The notes beneath the pieces are model-generated. The model ran no database searches and was not told the DNA's origin. It worked only from the letters and a program-made list of their open reading frames with translations. The position numbers were made by a program, and so were the translations under genes. DNA of 64,000 nucleotides from Pseudomonas sp. Choline-02u-1 (lineage in GTDB: Bacteria > Pseudomonadota > Gammaproteobacteria > Pseudomonadales > Pseudomonadaceae). The DNA lies in NCBI RefSeq assembly GCF_002836515.1, contig NZ_PJBC01000067.1:62001-126000 (forward strand). The letters run 5' to 3'. The stretch's first letter is position 1. The number at the start of each line of letters is the position of its first letter. Positions 17,969 to 27,361 of the stretch are shown here, in pieces.

Positions 17969-20900
17969 TCAGGCAGTTTTTACAGTGTCCGAATGCCCCT
18001 TGTTCTCAGGCCGAATCCTGAACCAGATCGCATACATTGCCGGCAGAAATACCAGTGTGATAATCGTGCCGACAAACGTGCCGCCAATCAGCGTGTACGC
18101 CAGCGTCCCCCAGAACACCGAATGGGTCAGCGGAATAAACGCCAGAATCGCCGCCAGCGCGGTCAACAATACCGGCCGCGCCCGTTGCACTGTCGCTTCG
18201 ACCACGGCATGAAACGGCGCGAGGCCTTCCTGCTCGTTGTGATGAATCTGCCCGATCAGGATCAGCGTGTTGCGCATCAGAATCCCTGACAGCGCAATCA
18301 GCCCGACCAGCGCATTGATGCCGAATGGCTGGTTGAAGATCAGCAGCGTCGGCACCACACCGATCAAGCCTAACGGCGAGGTGAGGAAGACCATGATCAT
18401 CCCCGAGATCGAACGCACCTGGACGATGATGATCAGCAAGGTCATGGCGATCATGATCGGCAGCAACGGCAGGATCGCCTTGCCGGCCTTGCCGGACTCT
18501 TCGATTGCACCCGCCTGTTCAATCCGGTAACCGGACGGCAATTGCGCGATGATCGGCTGCAACTGCTGGATGATCACGCCCGAGACGTCCGGAGGCTGCA
18601 GGCCTTCGGCGATGTCGCCACGCACGGTGATGGTCGGCGTGCGATCGCGGCGGCGCAGGATCGGGTCTTCCATGCGCACTTCGACCTGGCCGATCTGCGA
18701 CAACGGGATGCGCTGCTCCGCCGCACCGACCAGCGTAAAGCCTTGGATCTGCGCCGGGTCCAGACGGATATTGCCCGCCGCACGGCCAACGACCTGCACG
18801 GAACGGATATCCTCGCGCACCGCCGTGATCGGCACGCCGCTGAGCAGAAATTGCAATTGTTGGGCGACTGCGCTGGACGTCAGCCCCACTGCCTGCAAAC
18901 GATCCTGATCCAGGTTGAAATGCAGCGTCGGCGTCAGCGGGCCCCAGTCGGTGTTGACGGTTCTCATCATTGGGCTGGCCTGCATCACCGCCCTGACCTG
19001 CTCGGCGATGTCGCGCAATTTCGCCGGATCAGGCCCCGTCACCCGGTAGGCCACCGGAAATGGCGAATACGGCCCGAACACGATCTGCGTTGCCCTGACG
19101 CGAGCCTCTGGCGCGAGACCTTCGGCCACCGCTTCGCGCAAGCGCAACTTGAGGGTTTCACGAGCGTCCTGGTTGTCGGTCAGCACAACGATTTTGGCGA
19201 ACGATGGATCCGGCAACTCCGGCGCCATCGCCAGGAAAAACCGCGGCGCGCCCTGGCCGATATAGGCCGTGACGATTTTCGCTTCATCCTGCTTTTGCAG
19301 CCAGGCCTCGACCTTGGCCGCTGCGGCGCTGGTCTGCTCGATGGACGTGCCGTAGGGCATCTGCACTTCGATCATCACTTCGGGGCGGTCAGAGGTGGGA
19401 AAGAACTGTTTTTTCACCAGCCCCATGCCCGGAATCGCAACCGCAAACAGCGCAACCACCATGCCCGCCACCAGCCATTTGCGCGTAATCACCCACGCCA
19501 GAATCCGCCTAAAGTGGTTGTAGCGCGGCGTGTCGTAGATCGCCGCATGCCCGCCCTCGACTGTTTTGATGTCGGGCAACAGCTTCACCCCAAGGTAAGG
19601 CGTAAATGCCACGGCGACGACCCACGAAGCAATGAGCGCGATGCCGACAATCCAGAACATGTTGCTGGTGTACTCGCCCGCCGTGGACTGCGCAAAGCCG
19701 TTCGGCAGAAAGCCAATCGCCGTCACCAGCGTACCGGCCAGCATCGGCGCCGCCGTGTGGCTCCAGGCATAAGCGGAGGCCTTGATGCGGTCGTAGCCCT
19801 CCTCCATTTTCACCACCATCATTTCAATGGCGATGATTGCATCGTCTACCAGCAGCCCGAGCGCGAGGATCAGCGACCCCAGGGTAATCCGGTCAAAGTT
19901 CTTGCCGGTGGCCGCCATCACCACAAACACGATCGCCAGGGTCAACGGCACCGCCGCTGCTACCACTACGCCGACACGCCAGCCCATGCTCAGAAAGCAC
20001 ACGAGCATGACTACCAGCAGCGCGACAAAGAACTTGACCATGAACTCGCCCACGGCCGAGTCGATGTTCACCGCCTGATCGGTGACTTTGGAGAGGGTCA
20101 TGCCGAGGGGCATTTCCCCATTGATTTTGACCGTCTCGGCATCCAGCGCCTTGCCCAGATCAAGACCGTTCCAGCCCTCGCGCATGATTACGCCAAGCAA
20201 CAGCGCTTCTTCGCCATTGTTGCGCACCAGAAAGGTCGCGGGGTCTTCATAACCGCGCTCAACCGTGGCCACGTCAGACAGCGTAAGCGTTCGCCCCTGC
20301 GCGACAACTGGCGTGTCACGGATTTTCTGCAGCGTGTCGAGCGCACCATCGACGCGTAGAAACACCTCTGGGCCTTTGGTTTCGACGGACCCTGCGGGCG
20401 TCAGTACGTTCTGATTATTCAGCGCGGCGAAGATGTCCTGCGGCGACAGGCCCAGCGTCGCCAACCGATCATGGGAAAACGAGACGAAGATCCGTTCGGC
20501 CTGCTCGCCGATGATGTTGACCTTCTTCACCCCGGGAACGTGCAACAGGCGCTGGCGTAATGTTTCCGCGTCGCGCACCAGCAAGCGCTGCGGCTCGCCC
20601 TTGGCTTTCAAGGCGAACAGCGCGAAGGTCACATCGGAAAACTCATCGTTGACCATCGGCCCGATAACACCCGCCGGCAGCCTGATCGCTTCATCGTCGA
20701 GCTTTTTGCGTGCCTGATAAAACTCTTCCTGCACTTGCGACGGCGGTGTGCTGTCGAGCAACGACACTACGGTGAACGCCAGCCCTGGGCGGGTATAGGT
20801 TTCCGAGCGGTCGTACCACTTCAGTTCCTGCAAGCGTTTTTCGAGGGGTTCGGCGACCTGGTCCTGCATCTCCTGCGCGGTCGCTCCGGGCCATGCGGTC

Positions 20901-21058
20901 ATCACCGTTAGCTGCTTGACCGTGAACGGCGGATCTTCCGCCCGGCCCAATTTGAAGAACGACAGGACGCCGGCAACGGCGATGAGAAAAATCAGGAACA
21001 CCGTGATCGCGCGCTGGCGAACGGCGATAGCAGAGAGGTTGAACCGGCCCTCGCTCAT
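17969..21058 (-). CDS. RND efflux pump, inner-membrane permease
   Basis: Proton-driven exporter of the AcrB/HAE1 superfamily, 1029 residues. It has the N-terminal helix (VFLIFLIAVAGVLSFFKLGRAEDPPF), a large periplasmic loop, the TM4 proton-relay aspartate pair in GLLVDDAIIAIEMMVVKMEEG, a second periplasmic loop, and a second half ending with LIGGTFVGTIITLVFLPAMYAIWFRIR. The RAEDPPF motif and the absence of a paired second pump place it among pumps resembling TriC/VexF rather than the main MexB type. The start overlaps the adaptor stop by four bases. No TolC-family gene is adjacent, so the outer-membrane partner is encoded elsewhere. Substrate unknown. Confidence 0.92.
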   Translation of the reverse strand: MSEGRFNLSAIAVRQRAITVFLIFLIAVAGVLSFFKLGRAEDPPFTVKQLTVMTAWPGATAQEMQDQVAEPLEKRLQELKWYDRSETYTRPGLAFTVVSLLDSTPPSQVQEEFYQARKKLDDEAIRLPAGVIGPMVNDEFSDVTFALFALKAKGEPQRLLVRDAETLRQRLLHVPGVKKVNIIGEQAERIFVSFSHDRLATLGLSPQDIFAALNNQNVLTPAGSVETKGPEVFLRVDGALDTLQKIRDTPVVAQGRTLTLSDVATVERGYEDPATFLVRNNGEEALLLGVIMREGWNGLDLGKALDAETVKINGEMPLGMTLSKVTDQAVNIDSAVGEFMVKFFVALLVVMLVCFLSMGWRVGVVVAAAVPLTLAIVFVVMAATGKNFDRITLGSLILALGLLVDDAIIAIEMMVVKMEEGYDRIKASAYAWSHTAAPMLAGTLVTAIGFLPNGFAQSTAGEYTSNMFWIVGIALIASWVVAVAFTPYLGVKLLPDIKTVEGGHAAIYDTPRYNHFRRILAWVITRKWLVAGMVVALFAVAIPGMGLVKKQFFPTSDRPEVMIEVQMPYGTSIEQTSAAAAKVEAWLQKQDEAKIVTAYIGQGAPRFFLAMAPELPDPSFAKIVVLTDNQDARETLKLRLREAVAEGLAPEARVRATQIVFGPYSPFPVAYRVTGPDPAKLRDIAEQVRAVMQASPMMRTVNTDWGPLTPTLHFNLDQDRLQAVGLTSSAVAQQLQFLLSGVPITAVREDIRSVQVVGRAAGNIRLDPAQIQGFTLVGAAEQRIPLSQIGQVEVRMEDPILRRRDRTPTITVRGDIAEGLQPPDVSGVIIQQLQPIIAQLPSGYRIEQAGAIEESGKAGKAILPLLPIMIAMTLLIIIVQVRSISGMIMVFLTSPLGLIGVVPTLLIFNQPFGINALVGLIALSGILMRNTLILIGQIHHNEQEGLAPFHAVVEATVQRARPVLLTALAAILAFIPLTHSVFWGTLAYTLIGGTFVGTIITLVFLPAMYAIWFRIRPENKGHSDTVKTA

Positions 21059-22164
21059 GGACGGCTCCCGGCAACCTGACCATCGTCGCGCGCTGACAAG
21101 CGCACTTCTTCGCCATCGCGCAGCAGATGCGCACCCAGCGCCACAATCGGCTCACCGATGTGGAGCGCGCCGGCAACCCGAGCCGAGTCATCGCTAAGGC
21201 CCAGGACCTCAACCGGGCGCCAGCTCACTTTTGCCGGTGTGCCGGCGATGACCCACACGCCTGGGCCTTTGCCCGGGTTGTAAATGGCGGCGATGGGCAC
21301 TTTCAACGCCTGTTCTGGCGCAGAACCCTGGGCAATTTCGACGGTGACCGTCGAGCCGATCGGCGCATTGGCCAGCTTGCCTTCCAGCACATAGCGCGCC
21401 TCAAAGGTGCGGGTGGTGCGGTCGGCCGAATCGGAAAGCAATCGCAGCCTTGCGCTGACCGCAGCCGACGTATCGCCATACAGTTTGGCCTGGGCGGTGG
21501 AGCCTGCTGCGGGACGCAAGGTCTCGGGCAAATGGACGATGGCTTCACGCTGGCCGGCGCGTGCCAAGCGAACCACCGGTTGACCCGGGCTGACGACCTG
21601 CCCGGGCTCGGCGAGGGTTTCCACCACCACGCCGTCAGCATCCGCCACCAAAACCGCGTAACCCGAGGCGTTGCGCGCTACGTCCGCTTGCGCCACAGCG
21701 GCATTGAGCTGCGCCTTGGCGGTGTCAGCGGCGGCTTTGAACTGATCGTAGGCCGATGCCGAAATAGCGCCGGCGGCGACGAGTTTGCGATTGCGCGCTT
21801 CGTCATCGGCGGTCTGTCTGGCGCGGGCGCGAGCGGCCGCAACGGCCTCTTGCTGCGCTCGCGCCTGAAGGCCAAGGTCGATCGGGTCGAGGCGCATCAG
21901 CGGCTGGCCGCGCTTGACCGTTTGACCGGTATCGACCAGCCGCTCGAGCACCTTGCCCGAGACACGAAAGCCCAGATCGCCCTGGATGCGCGCCGCTACG
22001 ACGCCGGTGAATGATCGAGATCCATTTTCTGCCGGTTGCACCGGCGCCGATCTGACAATGGGCGCCAAGGTGCGCGGATCTTTTGCGTTGGAAGAATCCC
22101 CGCACGCCGTCAGGGCCAAGGGCAACAAACATACCGCGAGGGGGAAAGGTCGGAGCCGGCGCAT
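21055..22164 (-). CDS. RND efflux periplasmic adaptor (membrane-fusion lipoprotein)
   Basis: Links the adjacent RND permease to an outer-membrane channel. The 369 residues begin with a lipoprotein signal (LLPLALTAC), so the protein is anchored to the inner membrane by lipid. An RND-MFP pattern follows: GDLGFRVSGKVLERLVDTGQ and KRGQPLMRLDPIDL form the lipoyl half-motif, then a coiled-coil hairpin (about 90-150), then VLVADADGVVVETLAEPGQVVSPGQPVVRLA as the other half. An AAGGA site precedes the ATG by five bases. It has its own promoter with an operator-like box shared with the FadL gene (see 22182-22234), and its stop overlaps the pump start. Confidence 0.92.
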   Translation of the reverse strand: MRRLRPFPLAVCLLPLALTACGDSSNAKDPRTLAPIVRSAPVQPAENGSRSFTGVVAARIQGDLGFRVSGKVLERLVDTGQTVKRGQPLMRLDPIDLGLQARAQQEAVAAARARARQTADDEARNRKLVAAGAISASAYDQFKAAADTAKAQLNAAVAQADVARNASGYAVLVADADGVVVETLAEPGQVVSPGQPVVRLARAGQREAIVHLPETLRPAAGSTAQAKLYGDTSAAVSARLRLLSDSADRTTRTFEARYVLEGKLANAPIGSTVTVEIAQGSAPEQALKVPIAAIYNPGKGPGVWVIAGTPAKVSWRPVEVLGLSDDSARVAGALHIGEPIVALGAHLLRDGEEVRLSARDDGQVAGSRP

Positions 22165-22181
22165 GGAATTCCTTTACTGAA

Positions 22182-22234
22182 AATAGGATGATCATCATAT
22201 TCTCAGTCTTGTGACCGATAACGTCAACAGTCAC
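22182..22234 (-). promoter_or_regulatory. Promoter and operators of the RND adaptor-pump operon
   Basis: Reading the minus strand, TTGACG (-35; 22222-22227) and GAGAAT (-10; 22199-22204) are 17 bases apart. The -35 lies within a 24-bp box at 22211-22234, plus-strand GTGACC-N6-GTCAACAGTCAC, nearly the same as a box at 23595-23618 upstream of the FadL gene. A second palindrome at 22182-22201 (AATAGGATGATCATCATATT, 18 of 20 positions symmetric) covers the -10 and the start region. Repressor binding at either site would block transcription. The adjacent TetR protein is the obvious candidate; this is inference. Confidence 0.6.
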
Positions 22235-22259
22235 TAAAGGCTCGTTTTTTTGCGCTGAA

Positions 22260-23531
22260 TCAGAAGCGATAGCTGACAGAAGTACCGAGGCCGCTGGCGC
22301 TGTTTTTGTATTTGGCGCTGTACGAACCTTTGCCTGTCGAGCTGTCGTTGATCTCAACGCTCTCTTCCCAAAGATAAGAGTAGGCGACATCAACGGTGAC
22401 ATTCTCCGCTGGCGTCCAACCGGCGCCGAGGCTGAAGACCTTGCGATCGCCCGTTGGGATACGCGGCCCCCGATTGGTGTTGTTCGCCGGAGACTGATCA
22501 ACCGAGAACCCGGTACGCAGCACCCATTGATTGTTCAACCGGTACGCCGCGCCGATGGCGTGGGCCCAGGTGTCGTGCCAGTTCTGCTCTTCGCTGATCG
22601 TCCCCAACTGGCCGCTGAGCAGCGGCGGCAATCCACTGTTTTCGATCGTCAGCGCTTTGAAGCGACTCCAGCGCGTCCAGGTGCTGCCGGCATACAGCGT
22701 CCAGTCGTGATTGAGCTGATGAGTCACCGAGAAGTCCACAGACTCGGGGGTGTCGACGTCCAGCGATGCGTCATAGCTGCGGCCACTGACGCCGAGCACG
22801 TTGAAGATGCCATCGGTAAGTTTGGTTTTCGCATCGAGGTGGTAACTGACCTTGGAATGATAGGTCAGGCCCAAGCGGGTCTGCCCGGTCGCCTGCACCA
22901 TGACGCCTGCGTTAAAGCCCAGCGCGGTATCGTCGCCGGTGCTTTTGACTTTGCCGTCATTGCGCCCGGGGCTCAGCGGATTGGCCACCATCCCCGACAG
23001 CTCGCCGCTGATGCGATTGATGGTCGGGCCAAAGCCGATGGACACCTTGTCGTTGAAGGCATAGCTGATGGTCGGCTGGAACGTCAACGTGGTGACTTCG
23101 CTTTTATTGGCGTAATAGCGGCCCGCGAAGCCACTGCCATAGTCGGTGATCAGACCAAACGGCACGTAGAATCCGACGCCGAACGCCCAGTGCTCATCGA
23201 TCGGCTTGACGTAATAACCCATCGGCACCGTGGTGGTCGGCACCATGTCGCCGTCTTCCTGGCCGCCAAACGTGCTGCGGGTCTGGCTGATATCGGACTT
23301 CGCGAACAGCGTGGCCTGCCCCACGCTCGCCTGCTCGCGCTTGAGCCGCGCCATGCCCGCCGGATTGCCGAAAACGGTACTGGCGTCTTCCGCCGAAGAA
23401 GAGCGACCGGCAAAACCCGATCCCATGCCGCTGACGCTTTGTTCATTGAGTGCGAAACCGCCCGCCATGATGTTGGAGGACGCAAGAACGACAGCCAGCC
23501 CAACCGGGCGCTTGAGCATTGTTTTTTTCAT
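22260..23531 (-). CDS. FadL-family outer-membrane transport protein
   Basis: Outer-membrane beta-barrel for hydrophobic compounds such as long-chain fatty acids. From the ATG at 23531 it is 423 residues with a signal peptide ending near SNIMA. The mature N terminus GGFALNEQSVSGMGSGFAG is the FadL hatch signature, followed by ASTVFGNPAGMARLKREQ. The C terminus ends SYRF with a terminal phenylalanine, as in barrel proteins. An upstream in-frame extension of 29 residues overlaps the operator and is not a plausible protein start. It lies between the TetR gene and the RND genes on the same strand and shares an operator-like box with the pump promoter, so import or efflux of one hydrophobic ligand may be co-regulated. 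Confidence 0.9.
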   Translation of the reverse strand: MKKTMLKRPVGLAVVLASSNIMAGGFALNEQSVSGMGSGFAGRSSSAEDASTVFGNPAGMARLKREQASVGQATLFAKSDISQTRSTFGGQEDGDMVPTTTVPMGYYVKPIDEHWAFGVGFYVPFGLITDYGSGFAGRYYANKSEVTTLTFQPTISYAFNDKVSIGFGPTINRISGELSGMVANPLSPGRNDGKVKSTGDDTALGFNAGVMVQATGQTRLGLTYHSKVSYHLDAKTKLTDGIFNVLGVSGRSYDASLDVDTPESVDFSVTHQLNHDWTLYAGSTWTRWSRFKALTIENSGLPPLLSGQLGTISEEQNWHDTWAHAIGAAYRLNNQWVLRTGFSVDQSPANNTNRGPRIPTGDRKVFSLGAGWTPAENVTVDVAYSYLWEESVEINDSSTGKGSYSAKYKNSASGLGTSVSYRF

Positions 23532-23583
23532 TGTGTGAACTCTAGGGTTGTCTCGGAAATGGAATATCTGCACAGCAGCGGCC

Positions 23584-23618
23584 ATGTTATCCGAGTGACC
23601 ATATCGGTCAATAGTCAC
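23584..23618 (-). promoter_or_regulatory. Promoter with operator box for the FadL gene
   Basis: On the minus strand TTGACC (-35; 23606-23611) and TAACAT (-10; 23584-23589) are 16 bases apart. The 24-bp box at 23595-23618, plus-strand GTGACC-N6-GTCAATAGTCAC, covers the -35 and much of the spacer, the usual position for a repressor. It contains an inner palindrome TGACC-N5-GGTCA and outer arms GTGAC/GTCAC. Its twin is at 22211-22234; all differences but one fall in the N6. Confidence 0.6.
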
Positions 23619-23710
23619 GCTCTGGCCATTTGAAGGTTTTCTCGAAGCCGACGCATCAAGACGGGAACGGGTGTGGGGCGACTGATCCGAGTATTCGGAT
23701 CAGCAGAGGG

Positions 23711-24337
23711 TCAAGGCATCAAGCTGCGCAAGATGAGGTTGGAAGTCAGCGCGGGCGCCACTTCGACAAAATCGAGGTTGTGTTGCAACAGCAGCGGATT
23801 GACGAAGGGCCGCAGGGCCAAGTGGATCGATTCGACAGTCTCGTCCAACGGCGTGCGGCGCTCGAACTCACCGGCCTCGCGCCCTTCACGCACAATGTCG
23901 GTGATAAAGCGTTTGATCTGCGCATCGTAACGCTGCGCACTCGGCCAATTCTCACCCGCTGCAAAGGCTGCGATGTCGTAAAGCTTGCGGTCGTTGAAGA
24001 ACAGGTTCACCCCGGTGGCGATCACGGTTTTTACCAGCCGGCGAAAGCGCTCGGTGGGCGTCAGGCCCGCTTCGTTGATCGCTATCTCGACCGCCGCAAC
24101 GATCTGCCCCAAACAGTTCGCGCAGATGGCTTCGCCAATCGCCTGCTTGGAATCGAAGAATTTGTAAATGTACGCCTTGGAGAAACCAATGGCCTTGGCC
24201 AGATCGGACACCGTGGTTTTGGCGTAGCCGTACTGGCTGAAGTGCTCGTTGGCGGCCGCGACAATCTGATCGCGAATGTCGTGATCGACGGGACCACGCG
24301 GGCCGGGAAATGATGGGGAAGCGGAGGTCTGATTCAT
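23711..24337 (-). CDS. TetR-family transcriptional regulator
   Basis: Probable repressor, 208 residues. The N-terminal helix-turn-helix (about residues 20-65) has the TetR consensus: IVAAANEHFSQYGYAKTTVS, DLAKAIGFSKAYIYKFFDSK and QAIGEAICANCL. The rest is the ligand-binding helical domain, with the segment RRTPLDETVESIHLALRPFVNPLLL. It is the first gene of a same-strand series with the FadL porin, the adaptor and the RND pump. Two matching boxes upstream of those genes make a local regulon likely. Ligand unknown. Confidence 0.9.
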   Translation of the reverse strand: MNQTSASPSFPGPRGPVDHDIRDQIVAAANEHFSQYGYAKTTVSDLAKAIGFSKAYIYKFFDSKQAIGEAICANCLGQIVAAVEIAINEAGLTPTERFRRLVKTVIATGVNLFFNDRKLYDIAAFAAGENWPSAQRYDAQIKRFITDIVREGREAGEFERRTPLDETVESIHLALRPFVNPLLLQHNLDFVEVAPALTSNLILRSLMP

Positions 24338-24411
24338 GTCGGCAGCTTACTCACACGCCCGCAGACTGACAATGAGTGTTGGTTCATGAATGTTGCCAGC
24401 CCGCCCACCAC

Positions 24412-24442
24412 TGTGGGAGCGAGCCTGCTCGCGGAGACGCTC
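24412..24442. repeat. REP element
   Basis: TGTGGGAGCGAGCCTGCTCG at 24412-24431 plus its flank is the classic REP sequence of fluorescent Pseudomonas, containing the short palindrome GCGAGCCTGCTCGC. It lies between the TetR start and the end of the permease gene. Confidence 0.75.
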
Positions 24443-24475
24443 GCACAAACGACACCAATCCATCAGACCGCCGCA

Positions 24476-25798
24476 CTACCCGGCCTTACTGATCGCGGAA
24501 AAATTGATGCGAGAACAGCCGTGCAGCAACATCCCGACAATGATCAACGCCCCCGCCCGCAACCAGGTCTCCCAACCCTGCTGACTGAGCAACACCAGAC
24601 ACGACACGATCGCAAGCACCGGGACAAAGGTCGGCACACGAAAGTGATCCTCCTCGACCCTGTCGCGCCGAAGGACAAGTACCGCCACGTTGGTACTCAG
24701 AAACACGAACAGCAACAACAAAACCACCGTCTCTGCCAGCGTTGCCAAAGTACCCGTGAGCGTCAGGGCAATGGCCACAAGGGTGGTTGCGACAATGGCC
24801 GCCCACGGGGTTTTTCGCTCAGGCAGCACCGCACCCAAAACGCCCGGCAACAGCCCCAGATTGGCCATGCCATACGTCAATCGACTGGCCATGATCATGG
24901 TTAACAGCGCACCGTTGGCCACAGCGATCAGCGCAATAAAGGAGAACAGCGCCGGCGGGATTGCGAGGGTCGATGCGCGGACAACTTCGAGCAAAGGCGC
25001 CGACGTGGCCACCAACTTCTCGGTAGGCAAAACCGAAGAAGCCGCCACACCCACCGCCATGTAAACCACACCAGCGGTAAGCAAAGCGGCGAACAAGGCG
25101 CGCGGGTAGACCTTGCGCACGTCCTTGATTTCCTCGGCCAGGTTGGCCGAAGTTTCGAAACCGACGAAGGAATAAAACGCCAACAATGCCGCCCCCAGCA
25201 CCGCCAGCATGGGACTCACGCCAGGTTTGAACGTGAGCGTTCGGCCAAGATCCGCCTCCCCCGTGCGCAAATACCAGACAGCCGCGACGATCACCAGAAT
25301 CAACCCGGACAGCTCAATCACGGTCATCACCAGATTCGCCCCGAGCGACTCCTTGATCCCCCGCGCGTTGAGCAGGCCAATAGCCAGAAGAAACACCAGG
25401 GCTGCAATCTGCGGTGATACGTCGACGAAGGCGTTGAGGTAATCGCCGGCAAAAGCCAGCGACAAACCCGCTGCGCTGGTGACCGCAGCCGCCAGCATGC
25501 AAAAACCGACAAGGAATGAAACAAGCGGTGACTTGAATGCCTTTTCAGCGAAAACCGAAGCCGCGCCAGCGTGGGGGTACTTGGTCACCAGCTCTGCGTA
25601 GGAACCCGCCGTCAACATGGCGAAGAACAGTGCAATCAGCAACGGCACCCAGATTGCGCCACCCACTTCTCCTGCGATCGTGCCGGCGAGTGCATAAACA
25701 CCCGCGCCGAGTACATCGCCGAGAATAAACAGAAACAGCATCGGGAAAGTAATGGCCCGGCGCAGAGAAGGTTTATGAGTGGGAGCAGTCACGTTCAT
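24476..25798 (-). CDS. APC-superfamily amino acid/polyamine permease
   Basis: Inner-membrane transporter of 440 residues with about twelve hydrophobic segments. The start of TM1 (FLFILGDVLGAGVYALAGTIAG) holds the glycine-rich unwound helix that binds substrate in APC carriers. Further landmarks are YAELVTKYPHAGAASVFAEKAF and the TM6 region FYSFVGFETSANLAEEIKDVRKVYPRA. The substrate cannot be told from sequence; ethanolamine-type and cationic amino-acid carriers share these features. It stands alone, with a REP element after its stop on one side and a 600-base gene-poor stretch on the other. Confidence 0.85.
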   Translation of the reverse strand: MNVTAPTHKPSLRRAITFPMLFLFILGDVLGAGVYALAGTIAGEVGGAIWVPLLIALFFAMLTAGSYAELVTKYPHAGAASVFAEKAFKSPLVSFLVGFCMLAAAVTSAAGLSLAFAGDYLNAFVDVSPQIAALVFLLAIGLLNARGIKESLGANLVMTVIELSGLILVIVAAVWYLRTGEADLGRTLTFKPGVSPMLAVLGAALLAFYSFVGFETSANLAEEIKDVRKVYPRALFAALLTAGVVYMAVGVAASSVLPTEKLVATSAPLLEVVRASTLAIPPALFSFIALIAVANGALLTMIMASRLTYGMANLGLLPGVLGAVLPERKTPWAAIVATTLVAIALTLTGTLATLAETVVLLLLFVFLSTNVAVLVLRRDRVEEDHFRVPTFVPVLAIVSCLVLLSQQGWETWLRAGALIIVGMLLHGCSRINFSAISKAG

Positions 25799-26399
25799 TC
25801 CTTGGTTCAGGTGTGATAGTCAGCTGCGGTGCGCGGAGCTGGATGCTTGTCACCTCAAACAATGGAAATGGCGCGCAAAGCAAAGTTCAAAATCAGTGAT
25901 GAGGCGCACTGGCACGGAGTTCTGAAAATTGCCGACTCGGTACCCGACCTTTACAGCGGGCGCATGACCGGCACGCTCGCAAAGCAACTTCATGCTGTCT
26001 GGAACAATGATCTGACGATCAGTCATGGCTGTGGTCGCGAAATATAAACAGATACGAAAGCTAACCCAGGCACTACGGCAGCGGCACTCGGCTCATTGTG
26101 AGTAACCCAGCAGGTTCGGCACGGCATTGACCGAGACAGCCATTGCCGTAGAATCGCCCGCCCCAAAATACAGCTTGCAGAGCGAGAAGGCCAATTCGCG
26201 TTAACGGCGCCGTCAGCTTGCCGTGTGGTTCATCTGCGATCTAATCGGGATACCCGAATCTTTCTCTCCGGCATTGGCAACTCGAATGGCCAGGCTTCGC
26301 ACATTGACTGACGGTTGACTGCTGCACTACGGAACTGCCGGTGCCAGACATCGTCCGAGCTTAAGCGTTTAAGCAAACTGCTCGCCGCGAGGTTTCCGT
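25799..26399. other. 600-base stretch with no confident gene
   Basis: It holds the presumed promoter of the minus-strand permease and the leader of the bestrophin gene. One plus-strand frame (25829-26047, internal ATG at 25868) could encode about 60 residues containing WHGVLKIADSVPDLYSGRM and ending HGCGREI. I do not recognise it, and the ATG lacks a good ribosome site, so it may be a gene remnant or chance. I see no tRNA, repeat or clear terminator here. Confidence 0.4.
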
Positions 26400-27302
26400 T
26401 TGAGAGCTGCCATCGTCAAAAAATACCGTCTGATCATCAAGACCCTGGGCTACGTAGGCTGGGCTTTGTTCTGGTTGCTGCTCTGGGACATCGCCGTCAC
26501 CGTAGACTTCATGCTGTTTCTCAACACCAAGTTGAACCTGCCGCTGATGCCACTGACCTTGCTCGGTTCGGCGCTGATCGTGTTGATCAGCTTTCGCAAC
26601 AGCAGCGCCTACAACCGCTGGTGGGAAGCGCGGACGCTGTGGGGGTCGATGATCAACAATTCCCGTAGCTTCGCCCGGCAGGTGCTGACGCTGCTGGACG
26701 ATGCCGGCAGCGAGGTGAATCCGGTCAAGTCGACCCTTTTGCGTCGTCACGTTGCCTATGTGAATTGCCTCGCTGCGCATCTGCAGGGCCAACCGTGTCC
26801 CGATGAGGTACGGGCTTTCATTCCCGCCGAAGAGTTCGCCCGCAGTGGCACGACCAATAACTTTGCCAACGATATTCTTACCGGCTCGGCGACGTTGCTT
26901 GCTCGGGAATACAAGGCCGGGCATCTGGACAGTATTCGCCTGGCACGGCTTGAGTCCACGCTGGTGGACCTGTCCAACAGTCAGGGCGGCATGGAGCGGA
27001 TCGCCAATACCCCGCTGCCCTACCCTTACGTTTATTTTCCACGACTGTTCATTTCGCTGTTCTGCCTGATCGTACCGGTGGGCCTGGTCGAATCTCTGGG
27101 CTGGTTCACGCCGCTGGCCTCGACCGTCGTAGGATTCATGCTGCTGGCCATCGAGCGCATCGGCACCGATCTGCAAAGCCCGTTTCGCCACAGCGAACAC
27201 CAGATTCAAATGGAAGCACTGTGCGAAACCATCGAAAAGAATCTGCAGTCGATGCAGCGTGATTCGTTGGGTGATGTGCGCAGGGTTGAAGAACACGCTT
27301 GA
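26400..27302 (+). CDS. Bestrophin-family (UPF0187) membrane channel
   Basis: Predicted anion/cation channel of the inner membrane, 300 residues, the usual length of bacterial bestrophins. Family landmarks are TLLGSALIVLISFRNSSAYN with RWWEARTLWGSMINNSR, and near the end PLASTVVGFMLLAIERIGTD with PFRHSEHQIQ. The start is a TTG: an in-frame TAA at 26370 leaves no room upstream, and a GAGG site seven bases before the TTG supports it. Bacterial homologues such as the Klebsiella protein form pentameric channels; the physiological role here is unknown. Confidence 0.9.
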   Translation: MRAAIVKKYRLIIKTLGYVGWALFWLLLWDIAVTVDFMLFLNTKLNLPLMPLTLLGSALIVLISFRNSSAYNRWWEARTLWGSMINNSRSFARQVLTLLDDAGSEVNPVKSTLLRRHVAYVNCLAAHLQGQPCPDEVRAFIPAEEFARSGTTNNFANDILTGSATLLAREYKAGHLDSIRLARLESTLVDLSNSQGGMERIANTPLPYPYVYFPRLFISLFCLIVPVGLVESLGWFTPLASTVVGFMLLAIERIGTDLQSPFRHSEHQIQMEALCETIEKNLQSMQRDSLGDVRRVEEHA

Positions 27303-27361
27303 GGCGCTGCTTTGGCAACAGCGCACTAGCGCCTCCCTATTCTTTAGCAGATGCAGCGCGA

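Noticed and set aside
18542..20359. 605-residue plus-strand frame opposite the RND pump
   Set aside because: Histidine/arginine-rich shadow of a strongly coding minus-strand gene with clear RND motifs.
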